Assembly: GCF_021917145.1 (NCBI RefSeq)
Contig: NC_061081.1
Location: forward strand, 9,838,576-9,902,575
Source of the DNA: Hypomesus transpacificus
Lineage: Eukaryota > Chordata > Actinopteri > Osmeriformes > Osmeridae
Reading direction: 5' to 3'
Length of the DNA stretch: 64,000 bases
The translations under genes and the position numbers were made by a program. This document shows, one piece after another, positions 43,301-55,300 of this stretch. Positions within the stretch are counted from its first letter, which is position 1, and the number at the start of each line of letters is the position of its first letter. A model generated the notes under the pieces. The model was not told the origin of the DNA. It ran no database searches and saw only the letters and a program-made list of their open reading frames with translations.

Positions 43301-46300
43301 CCTGTGATTGTAGTGGGAGCAGCTATGGTTGTTGTTGGAGCAGCTGTGGTAGTTGTAGGGGCAGCTGGGGTTGTAGTGGGAGAAGCTGTTGTAGTTGCAG
43401 GTGCAGCTGTGGTTGTTGTAGGAGCCTCTGTTGTAGTTGTGGGGGCAGCTGTGGTTGTAGTGGGAGCAGCTGTGGTTGTAGTGGGAGAAGCTGTTGTGGT
43501 TGTAGGGGCGGCTGTGGTTGTAGTGGGAGCAGCTGTGGTAGTTGTAGGGGCAGCCGTGGTTGTAGTGGGAGAAGCTGTTGTAGTTATAGATGCAGCTGTG
43601 GTTGTTGTAGGAGCCTCTGTTGTAGTTGTGGGGGCAGCCGTGGTTGTAGTGGGAGCAGCTGTGGTTGTAGTGGAAGCAGCTGTGGTTGTAGTGGGAGCAT
43701 CTGTGGTTGTAGTGGGAGCAGCTATGGTTGTTGTGGGAACAGCTGTGGATGTTGTTGGAGCCTCTGTGGTAGTTGTTATGGAAGCTGTGGTTGTAGTGGG
43801 AGAAGCTGTGGTTATAGTGGGAGCATCTGTCGTTGAAGTGGGTGCAGCTGTGGTTGTAGTGGGAGCAGCTGTGGTTGTAGTGGGAACATCTGTGGTTGTA
43901 GTGGAAGCAGCTGTGGTTGTAGTGGGAGCATCTGTGGTTGTAGTGGGAGAAGCTGTGGTTGTTCTTTGAGCCTCTGTGGTAGTTGTAGGTGCAGCTGATG
44001 TTGTTGTTGGAGCCTCTGATGTAGGTGCAGCTGTGGTTGTAGTGGGAACAGCCGTTGTTGTAGTTGGAGACTCTGTGGTAGTTGTAGGTGCAGATGTGGT
44101 TGTAGTGGGAGTAGCCGTTTTTGTTGTTGGAGCTTCTGTTGTAGTTGTTTGGGCAGCTGTGGTTGCAGTTGGAGAAACTTTGGTTGTTGTTGGAGCCGCT
44201 GTTGTAGTTGTAAGTGAAGCTGTGGTCGTTTTTGGAGCCTCTGTTTTAGTCGTTGGGGTGGCTGTGGTAGTAGTGGGAAAAGCGGTGGTTGTAGTGGGAA
44301 CAGCTGTGGTTGTTGTTGGTTTAGCTGTGGTTGTTGTTGAAGCCTCTGTGGTAGTTGTTGGGACAGCTGTGGTTGTAGTGGGAGCAGCGGTTGTAGTTGT
44401 AGGTGCAGATGTGGTTGTAGTGGGAGCAGCTGTGGTTATTGTTGGACCCTCTGTGGTCGTTGTTTGGACAGCTGTGGTTGTAGTGGGAGCAGCTGTGGTT
44501 GTTGTTGGACCCTCTTTGGTAGTTGTTGGGACAGCTGTGGTTGAAATGAGAGCAGCTGTGGTTGTAGTGGGAGCAGCTGTAGTTGTAGTGGGAGCGTATG
44601 TGGTTGTAGAGGGAAAAGCTGTGGTTGTAGTGGGAACAGCTGTGGTTGTTGTTGGTTTAGCTGTGGTTGTTGTTGAAGCCTCTGTGGTAGTTGTTGGGAC
44701 AGCTGTGGTTGTAGTGGGAGCAGCGGTTGTAGTTGTAGGTGCAGATGTGGTTGTAGTGGGAGCAGCTGTGGTTATTGTTGGACCCTCTGTGGTCGTTGTT
44801 TGGACAGCTGTGGTTGTAGTGGGAGCAGCTGTGGTTGTTGTTGGACCCTCTTTGGTAGTTGTTGGGACAGCTGTGGTTGAAATGAGAGCAGCTGTGGTTG
44901 TAGTGGGAGCAGCTGTAGTTGTAGTGGGAGCGTATGTAGTTGTAGTGGGAGCAGCTGTGGTTGTAGTGGGAGCAGGTGTAGTATTAGTTGCAGCTGTGGT
45001 TGTAGTGAGAGCAGCTGTGGTTGTTGTTGGGGCCTCTGTGGTAGTAGTTGGAAAAGCTGTGATTTTATTGGGAAAAGCTGTGGTTGTAGAGGGAACAACT
45101 GTGGCTATTGTTGGAGCCTCTGTGGTAGTTGTAGGGGCAGCTGTGGTTGTAATGGAAGCAGCTGTGGTTGTTTGAGCCTCTGTGGTAGTTGTTGGGACAG
45201 CTATGGTTGTATTGGGAGCAGCCGTGGTTGTAGTGGGAGCAGTTGTGGTTGTAGTTGGAGCAGCTGTGGTTGTTGTAGGGGCAGCTGTGGTTATAGGTGG
45301 AGCAGCAGTTGTAGTTGTATGTGCAGCTGTGATTGTTAATGGAGACCTTGTTGTAGCTGTAAGGTCAGCTGTGGTAGTAGTGGGAAATACTGTGGTTGTA
45401 GTGGGAACAGCTGTTGTAGTTGTAGCTGCAGCTGTGGTTGTTGTTGGAGCCTCTGTTGTAGTTGTAGGTGAAGCTGTGGTTGTTGTTGGAGCCTTTGTGG
45501 TAGTTGTTGGGGCGGCTGTGGTAGTGGTAGAAGCAGTGGTAGTTGTAGGTTCAGCTGTGGTTGTAGTGGGAGCATCTGTGGTTGTAGTGGGAGAAGCTGT
45601 GGTTGTTCTTTGAGCCTCTGTGGTAGTTGTAGGTGCAGCTGATGTTGTTGTTGGAGCCTCTGATGTAGGTGCAGCTGTGGTTGTAGTGGGAACAGCCGTT
45701 GTTGTAGTTGGAGACTCTGTGGTAGTTGTAGGTGCAGATGTGGTTGTAGTGGGAGTAGCCGTTGTTGTTGTTGGAGCTTCTGTTGTAGTTGTTTGGGCAG
45801 CTGTGGTTGCAGTTGGAGAAACTTTGGTTGTTGTTGGAGCCGCTGTTGTAGTTGTAAGTGAAGCTGTGGTCGTTTTTGGAGCCTCTGTTTTAGTCGTTGG
45901 GGTGGCTGTGGTAGTAGTGGGAAAAGCGGTGGTTGTAGTGGGAACAGCTGTGGTTGTTGTTGGTTTAGCTGTGGTTGTTGTTGAAGCCTCTGTGGTAGTT
46001 GTTGGGACAGCTGTGGTTGTAGTGGGAGCAGCGGTTGTAGTTGTAGGTGCAGATGTGGTTGTAGTGGGAGCAGCTGTGGTTATTGTTGGACCCTCTGTGG
46101 TCGTTGTTTGGACAGCTGTGGTTGTAGTGGGAGCAGCTGTGGTTGTTGTTGGACCCTCTTTGGTAGTTGTTGGGACAGCTGTGGTTGAAATGAGAGCAGC
46201 TGTGGTTGTAGTGGGAGCAGCTGTAGTTGTAGTGGGAGCGTATGTGGTTGTAGTGGGAAAAGCTGTGGTTGTAGTGGGAACAGCTGTGGTTGTTGTTGGT

Positions 46301-49300
46301 TTAGCTGTGGTTGTTGTTGAAGCCTCTGTGGTAGTTGTTGGGACAGCTGTGGTTGTAGTGGGAGCAGCGGTTGTAGTTGTAGGTGCAGATGTGGTTGTAG
46401 TGGGAGCAGCTGTGGTTATTGTTGGACCCTCTGTGGTCGTTGTTTGGACAGCTGTGGTTGTAGTGGGAGCAGCTGTGGTTGTTGTTGGACCCTCTTTGGT
46501 AGTTGTTGGGACAGCTGTGGTTGAAATGAGAGCAGCTGTGGTTGTAGTGGGAGCAGCTGTAGTTGTAGTGGGAGCGTATGTGGTTGTAGTGGGAGCAGCT
46601 GTGGTTGTAGTGGGAGCAGCTGTGGTTGTTGTTGGACCCTCTTTGGTAGTTGTTGGGACAGCTGTGGTTGAAATGAGAGCAGCTGTGGTTGTAGTGGGAG
46701 CAGCTGTAGTTGTAGTGGGAGCGTATGTGGTTGTAGTGGGAGCAGCTGTGGTTGTAGTGGGAGCAGGTGTAGTATTAGTTGCAGCTGTGGTTGTAGTGAG
46801 AGCAGCTGTGGTTGTTGTTGGGGCCTCTGTGGTAGTAGTTGGAAAAGCTGTGATTTTATTGGGAAAAGCTGTGGTTGTAGAGGGAACAACTGTGGCTATT
46901 GTTGGAGCCTCTGTGGTAGTTGTAGGGGCAGCTGTGGTTGTAATGGAAGCAGCTGTGGTTGTTTGAGCCTCTGTGGTAGTTGTTGGGACAGCTATGGTTG
47001 TATTGGGAGCAGCCGTGGTTGTAGTGGGAGCAGTTGTGGTTGTAGTTGGAGCAGCTGTGGTTGTTGTAGGGGCAGCTGTGGTTATAGGTGGAGCAGCAGT
47101 TGTAGTTGTATGTGCAGCTGTGATTGTTAATGGAGACCTTGTTGTAGCTGTAAGGTCAGCTGTGGTAGTAGTGGGAAATACTGTGGTTGTAGTGGGAACA
47201 GCTGTTGTAGTTGTAGCTGCAGCTGTGGTTGTTGTTGGAGCCTCTGTTGTAGTTGTAGGTGAAGCTGTGGTTGTTGTTGGAGCCTTTGTGGTAGTTGTTG
47301 GGGCGGCTGTGGTAGTGGTAGAAGCAGTGGTAGTTGTAGGTTCAGCTGTGGTTGTAGTGGGAGCATCTGTGGTTGTAGTGGGAGAAGCTGTGGTTGTTCT
47401 TTGAGCCTCTGTGGTAGTTGTAGGTGCAGCTGATGTTGTTGTTGGAGCCTCTGATGTAGGTGCAGCTGTGGTTGTAGTGGGAACAGCCGTTGTTGTAGTT
47501 GGAGACTCTGTGGTAGTTGAAGGTGCAGATGTGGTTGTAGTGGGAGTAGCCGTTGTTGTTGTTGGAGCTTCTGTTGTAGTTGTTTGGGCAGCTGTGGTTG
47601 CAGTTGGAGAAACTTTGGTTGTTGTTGGAGCCGCTGTTGTAGTTGTAAGTGAAGCTGTGGTCGTTTTTGGAGCCTCTGTTTTAGTCGTTGGGGTGGCTGT
47701 GGTAGTAGTGGGAAAAGCGGTGGTTGTAGTGGGAACAGCTGTGGTTGTTGTTGGTTTAGCTGTGGTTGTTGTTGAAGCCTCTGTGGTAGTTGTTGGGACA
47801 GCTGTGGTTGTAGTGGGAGCAGCGGTTGTAGTTGTAGGTGCAGATGTGGTTGTAGTGGGAGCAGCTGTGGTTATTGTTGGACCCTCTGTGGTCGTTGTTT
47901 GGACAGCTGTGGTTGTAGTGGGAGCAGCTGTGGTTGTTGTTGGACCCTCTTTGGTAGTTGTTGGGACAGCTGTGGTTGAAATGAGAGCAGCTGTGGTTGT
48001 AGTGGGAGCAGCTGTAGTTGTAGTGGGAGCGTATGTGGTTGTAGTGGGAAAAGCTGTGGTTGTAGTGGGAACAGCTGTGGTTGTTGTTGGTTTAGCTGTG
48101 GTTGTTGTTGAAGCCTCTGTGGTAGTTGTTGGGACAGCTGTGGTTGTAGTGGGAGCAGCGGTTGTAGTTGTAGGTGCAGATGTGGTTGTAGTGGGAGCAG
48201 CTGTGGTTATTGTTGGACCCTCTGTGGTCGTTGTTTGGACAGCTGTGGTTGTAGTGGGAGCAGCTGTGGTTGTTGTTGGACCCTCTTTGGTAGTTGTTGG
48301 GACAGCTGTGGTTGAAATGAGAGCAGCTGTGGTTGTAGTGGGAGCAGCTGTAGTTGTAGTGGGAGCGTATGTGGTTGTAGTGGGAGCAGCTGTGGTTGTA
48401 GTGGGAGCAGGTGTAGTATTAGTTGCAGCTGTGGTTGTAGTGAGAGCAGCTGTGGTTGTTGTTGGGGCCTCTGTGGTAGTAGTTGGAAAAGCTGTGATTT
48501 TATTGGGAAAAGCTGTGGTTGTAGAGGGAACAACTGTGGCTATTGTTGGAGCCTCTGTGGTAGTTGTAGGGGCAGCTGTGGTTGTAATGGAAGCAGCTGT
48601 GGTTGTTTGAGCCTCTGTGGTAGTTGTTGGGACAGCTATGGTTGTATTGGGAGCAGCCGTGGTTGTAGTGGGAGCAGTTGTGGTTGTAGTTGGAGCAGCT
48701 GTGGTTGTTGTAGGGGCAGCTGTGGTTATAGGTGGAGCAGCAGTTGTAGTTGTATGTGCAGCTGTGATTGTTAATGGAGACCTTGTTGTAGCTGTAAGGT
48801 CAGCTGTGGTAGTAGTGGGAAATACTGTGGTTGTAGTGGGAACAGCTGTTGTAGTTGTAGCTGCAGCTGTGGTTGTTGTTGGAGCCTCTGTTGTAGTTGT
48901 AGGTGAAGCTGTGGTTGTTGTTGGAGCCTTTGTGGTAGTTGTTGGGGCGGCTGTGGTAGTGGTAGAAGCAGTGGTAGTTGTAGGTTCAGCTGTGGTTGTA
49001 GTGGGAGCAGCTGTGGTTGTAGTGGGAGAAGCTGTGGTTGTTCTTTGAGCCTCTGTGGTAGTTGTAGGTGCAGCTGATGTTGTTGTTGGAGCCTCTGATG
49101 TAGGTGCAGCTGTGGTTGTAGTGGGAACAGCCGTTGTTGTAGTTGGAGACTCTGTGGTAGTTGTAGGTGCAGATGTGGTTGTAGTGGGAGTAGCCGTTGT
49201 TGTTGTTGGAGCTTCTGTTGTAGTTGTTTGGGCAGCTGTGGTTGCAGTTGGAGAAGCTTTGGTTGTTGTTGGAGCCGCTGTTGTAGTTGTAGGTGAAGCT

Positions 49301-52300
49301 GTGGTCGTTTTTGGAGCCTCTGTTTTAGTCGTTGGGGTGGCTGTGGTAGTAGTGGGAAAAGCTGTGGTTGTAGTGGGAACAGCTGTGGTTGTTGTTGGTT
49401 TAGCTGTGGTTGTTGTTGAAGCCTCTGTGGTAGTTGTTGGGACAGCTGTGGTTGTAGTGGGAGCAGCGGTTGTAGTTGTAGGTGCAGATGTGGTTGTAGT
49501 GGGAGCAGCTGTGGTTATTGTTGGACCCTCTGTGGTCGTTGTTTGGACAGCTGTGGTTGCAGTGGGAGCAGCTGTGGTTGTTGTTGGACCCTCTTTGGTA
49601 GTTGTTGGGACAGCTGTGGTTGAAATGAGAGCAGCTGTGGTTGTAGTGGGAGCAGTTGTAGTTGTAGTGGGAGCGTATGTGGTTGTAGTGGGAGCAGCTG
49701 TTGTTGTAGTGGGAGCAGGTGTTCTAGTAATAGTTGCAGCTGTGGTTGTAGTGAGAGCAGCTGTGGTTGTTGTTGGGGCCTCTGTGGTAGTAGTTGGAAA
49801 AGCTGTGATTTTATTGGGAAAAGCTGTGGTTGTAGTGGGAACAACTGTGGCTATTGTTGGAGCCTCTGTGGTAGTTGTAGGGGCAGCTGTGGTTGTAATG
49901 GAAGCAGCTGTGGTTGTTTGAGCCTCTGTGGTAGTTGTTGGGACAGCTATGGTTGTATTGGGAGCAGCCGTGGTTGTAGTGGGAGCAGCAGTGGTTGTAG
50001 TTGGAGCAGCTGTGGTTGTTGTAGGGGCAGCTGTGGTTATAGGTGGAGCAGCAGTTGTAGTTGTATGTGCAGCTGTGATTGTTAATGGAGACCTTGTTGT
50101 AGCTGTAAGGTCAGCTGTGGTAGTAGTGGGAAATACTGTGGTTGTAGTGGGAACAGCTGTTGTAGTTGTAGCTGCAGCTGTGGTTGTTGTTGGAGCCTCT
50201 GTTGTAGTTGTAGGTGAAGCTGTGGTTGTTGTTGGAGCCTTTGTGGTAGTTGTTGGGGCGGCTGTGGTAGTGGTAGAAGCAGTGGTAGTTGTAGGTTCAG
50301 CTGTGGTTGTAGTGGGAGCAGCTGTGGTTGTAGTGGGAGAAGCTGTGGTTGTTCTTTGAGCCTCTGTGGTAGTTGTAGGTGCAGCTGATGTTGTTGTTGG
50401 AGCCTCTGATGTAGGTGCAGCTGTGGTTGTAGTGGGAACAGCCGTTGTTGTAGTTGGAGACTCTGTGGTAGTTGTAGGTGCAGATGTGGTTGTAGTGGGA
50501 GTAGCTGTTGTTGTTGTTGGAGCTTCTGTTGTAGTTGTTTGGGCAGCTGTGGTTGCAGTTGGAGAAGCTTTGGTTGTTGTTGGAGCCGCTGTTGTAGTTG
50601 TAGGTGAAGCTGTGGTCGTTTTTGGAGCCTCTGTTTTAGTCGTTGGGGTGGCTGTGGTAGTAGTGGGAAAAGCTGTGGTTGTAGTGGGAACAGCTGTGGT
50701 TGTTGTTGGTTTAGCTGTGGTTGTTGTTGAAGCCTCTGTGGTAGTTGTTGGGACAGCTGTGGTTGTAGTGGGAGCAGCGGTTGTAGTTGTAGGTGCAGAT
50801 GTGGTTGTAGTGGGAGCAGCTGTGGTTATTGTTGGACCCTCTGTGGTCGTTGTTTGGACAGCTGTGGTTGCAGTGGGAGCAGCTGTGGTTGTTGTTGGAC
50901 CCTCTTTGGTAGTTGTTGGGACAGCTGTGGTTGAAATGAGAGCAGCTGTGGTTGTAGTGGGAGCAGCTGTAGTTGTAGTGGGAGCGTATGTGGTTGTAGT
51001 GGGAGCAGCTGTTGTTGTAGTGGGAGCAGGTGTTCTAGTAATAGTTGCAGCTGTGGTTGTAGTGAGAGCAGCTGTGGTTGTTGTTGGGGCCTCTGTGGTA
51101 GTAGTTGGAAAAGCTGTGATTTTATTGGGAAAAGCTGTGGTTGTAGTGGGAACAACTGTGGCTATTGTTGGAGCCTCTGTGGTAGTTGTAGGGGCAGCTG
51201 TGGTTGTAATGGAAGCAGCTGTGGTTGTTTGAGCCTCTGTGGTAGTTGTTGGGACAGCTATGGTTGTATTGGGAGCAGCCGTGGTTGTAGTGGGAGCAGC
51301 AGTGGTTGTAGTTGGAGCAGCTGCGGTTGTTGTAGGGGCAGCTGTGGTTATAGGTGGAGCAGCAGTTGTAGTTGTACGTGCAGCTGTGATTGTTAATGGA
51401 GACCTTGTTGTAGCTGTAAGGTCAGCTGTGGTAGGAGTGGGAAATACTGTGGTTGTAGTGGGAGCAGCTGTGGTTGTAGTGGGAGAAGCTGTGGTTGTTC
51501 TTTGAGCCTCTGTGGTAGTTGTAGGTGCAGCTGATGTTGTTGTTGGAGCCTCTGATGTAGGTGCAGGTGCTGTTGTAGTTGTTGGTGCAGCTGTGGATGT
51601 TGTTGGAGCGACTGTGGTAGTTGTAGGTGCAGATGTGGTTGTAGTGGGAGCACTTGATTTACTTGTAGGTGCAGTTGTGGATGTTGTTGGAGCGACTGTG
51701 GTAGTTGTAGGTGCAGATGTGGTTGTAGTGGGAGCAGCTGTTACCGTTGTTTGAGCCTCTGTTAAGATCATAGGTGCAGCTGATGTAGATGTAGGGGCAG
51801 CTGTGGCTGTAGTGGGAGCAACTGTTGTAGTTGTAGGTGCAGCTGTGGTTGTTGTTGGAACCTCTGAGGTAGTTGTTGGAGCAGCTGTTGTTATAGTGTG
51901 AGCAGCTGTGGTAGTAGTGGGAGAAAATGTGGTTGTAGTGAGAGCAGCTGTAGTAGTAGTGGGAGGACCTGTGGTTGTAGTAGGAGCAGCTGTTTTAGTT
52001 GTAGGTACAGCTGTGGTTGTAGTTGGAGAAGATGTTGGAGCTGTTGGAGCCTCTGTGGTGGTTGTAAGGGCAGCTGTGGTTGTAGTGGGAGCAGCTGTGG
52101 TAGTTGTAGGGGCAGCTGTGGTTGTAGTGGGAGCAGCATTGGTTGTAGTGGGAGCATATATGGTTGTAGTGGGAGCACCTGTTGTAGTTGTAGTGGGAGC
52201 AGCTGTGGTAGTTGTAGGGGGAGCTGTAGTTGTAATGGGAGCAGCTGTTGTAGTTATAGGGGCGGCTGTGGTTGTAGTGGGAGCAGCTGTGGTTGTAGTG

Positions 52301-55300
52301 GGAGCATCTGTGGTAGTTGTAGATGCAGCTGTGGTTGTTGTAGGCGCCTCTGTTGTAGTTGTGGGGGCAGCTGAGGTTGTAGTGGGAGCAGCTGTGGTTG
52401 TAGTGGGAGAAGCTGTTGTGGTTGTAGGGGCAGCTGTGGTTGTAGTGGGAGCAGATGTGGTAGTTGTAGGGGCAGCTGTGATTGTAGTGGGAGCAGCTGT
52501 GGTAGTTGTGGGGGCAGCTGTGGTTGTAGTGGGAGCGGCTGTTGTAGTTGTATGGACAGCTGAGGTTGTAGTGGGAGCAGCTGTGGTTATAGTGGGAGAA
52601 GCTGTGGTGGTTGTAGGGGCAGCTGTGCTTGTAGTGGGAGCAGCTGTGGTAGTTGTAGGGGCAGCTGTGATTGTAGTGGGAGCAGCTGTGGTAGTTGTAT
52701 GGGGGGCTGCAGTTGTAATCGGACTAGCTGTTGTAGTTGTAGGGGCAGCTGTGGTTGTAGTGGGAGCTGCTGTGGTTGTAGTAGGAGCATCTGTCGTTGA
52801 AGTGGGTGCAGCTGTGGTTGTAGTGGGAGCAGCTGTGGTTGTAGTGGGAGCATCTGTGGTTGTTGTTGGAGCAGCTGTGGTAGTTGTAGGGGCAGCTGTG
52901 GTTGTTGTGGGAGAAGCTGCTGTAGTTGTAGGTGCAGCTGTGGTTGTTGTAGGAGCCCCTGTTGTAGTTGTGGGGGCAGCTGTGGTTGTAGTGGGAGCAG
53001 CTGTGGTAGTTGTAGGGGCAGCCGTGGTTGTAGTGGGAGAAGCTGTTGTAGTTGTAGATGCAGCTGTGGTTGTTGTAGGAGTCTTTGTTGTAGTTGTTGG
53101 GGGAGCTGAGGTTGTATTGGGAGCAGCTTTGGTAGTTGTAGGGGCAGCAGTGGTTGTAGTGGGAGCAGCTGTGGTGGTTGTAGTGGCAGCTGTGGTTGTA
53201 GTGGAAGCAGCTGTGATTGTAGTGGGAGCAGCTGTCGTTGTTGTTGGAGCAGCTGTGGTAGTTGTAGGGGCAGCTTTGGTTGTAGTTGGAGCAGCTGTGG
53301 TTGTAGTGGGAGAAGCTGTGTTGGTTGTAGGGGCAGCTGTGGTTGTAATGGGAGCAGCTGTGGTAGTTGTAGGGGCAGCTGTGGTTGTAGTGGGAGAAGC
53401 TGTTGTAGTTGTAGGTGCAGTTGATGTAGTTGTAGGAGCCTCTGTTGTAGTTGTGGGGGCAGCTGTGGTTGTAGTGGGAGCAGCTGTGGTGGTTGTAGGG
53501 GCAGCTGGGGTGGTGGTTGGCGCAGCTGTGGTTGTAGTCGGAGCAGCTGTGGTTGTAGTGGGGGCATCTGTGGTGGTTGTAGGGGCAGCTGTGATTGTAG
53601 TGGGAGCAGCTGTGGTAGTTGTATAGGGGGCTGCAGTTGTAATCGGACTAGCTGTTGTAGTTGTAGGGGCAGCTGTGGTTGTAGTGGGAGCTGCTGTGGT
53701 TGTAGTAGGAGCATCTGTCGTTGAAGTGGGTGCAGCTGTGGTTGTAGCGGGAGCATCTGTGGTTGTTGTTGAAGCCTCTGTGGTAGTGGTTGGAGCAGCT
53801 GTGGTTGTAGTGGGAGCAGCTGTTGTAGTTATAGGTATAGCTGTGTTTGTAGTGGGAGCAGCTGTGGTTGTTGTTGAAGGCCCTGTTGTAGTTGAAGGGG
53901 CAGCTGTGGTTGTAGTGGGAGCAGCTGTGGTTGTAGTGGGAGCATCTGTGGTTGTTGTTGGAGCAGCTTTGGTAGTTGTAGGGGCAGCTGTGGTTGTAGT
54001 GGGAGAAGCAGTGGTTGTAGTGGGAGCATCTGTGGTTGTTGTTGGAGCAGGTGTGGTAGTTGTAGGGGCAGCTGTGGTTGTAGTGGGAGCAGCATTGGTT
54101 GTAGTGGGAGCATATATGGTTGTAGTGGGAGCACCTGTTGTAGTTGTAGTGGGAGCAGCTGTGGTAGTTGTAGGGGGAGCTGTAGTTGTAATGGGAGCAG
54201 CTGTTGTAGTTATAGGGGCGGCTGTGGTTGTAGTGGGAGCAGCTGTGGTTGTAGTGGGAGCATCTGTGGTAGTTGTAGATGCAGCTGTGGTTGTTGTAGG
54301 CGCCTCTGTTGTAGTTGTGGGGGCAGCTGAGGTTGTAGTGGGAGCAGCTGTGGTTGTAGTGGGAGAAGCTGTTGTGGTTGTAGGGGCAGCTGTGGTTGTA
54401 GTGGGAGCAGATGTGGTAGTTGTAGGGGCAGCTGTGATTGTAGTGGGAGCAGCTGTGGTAGTTGTGGGGGCAGCTGTGGTTGTAGTGGGAGCGGCTGTTG
54501 TAGTTGTATGGGCAGCTGAGGTTGTAGTGGGAGCAGCTGTGGTTATAGTGGGAGAAGCTGTGGTGGTTGTAGGGGCAGCTGTGCTTGTAGTGGGAGCAGC
54601 TGTGGTAGTTGTAGGGGCAGCTGTGATTGTAGTGGGAGCAGCTGTGGTAGTTGTATGGGGGGCTGCAGTTGTAATCGGACTAGCTGTTGTAGTTGTAGGG
54701 GCAGCTGTGGTTGTAGTGGGAGCTGCTGTGGTTGTAGTAGGAGCATCTGTCGTTGAAGTGGGTGCAGCTGTGGTTGTAGTGGGAGCAGCTGTGGTTGTAG
54801 TGGGAGCATCTGTGGTTGTTGTTGGAGCAGCTGTGGTAGTTGTAGGGGCAGCTGTGGTTGTTGTGGGAGAAGCTGCTGTAGTTGTAGGTGCAGCTGTGGT
54901 TGTTGTAGGAGCCCCTGTTGTAGTTGTGGGGGCAGCTGTGGTTGTAGTGGGAGCAGCTGTGGTAGTTGTAGGGGCAGCCGTGGTTGTAGTGGGAGAAGCT
55001 GTTGTAGTTGTAGATGCAGCTGTGGTTGTTGTAGGAGTCTTTGTTGTAGTTGTTGGGGGAGCTGAGGTTGTATTGGGAGCAGCTTTGGTAGTTGTAGGGG
55101 CAGCAGTGGTTGTAGTGGGAGCAGCTGTGGTGGTTGTAGTGGCAGCTGTGGTTGTAGTGGAAGCAGCTGTGATTGTAGTGGGAGCAGCTGTCGTTGTTGT
55201 TGGAGCAGCTGTGGTAGTTGTAGGGGCAGCTTTGGTTGTAGTTGGAGCAGCTGTGGTTGTAGTGGGAGAAGCTGTGTTGGTTGTAGGGGCAGCTGTGGTT

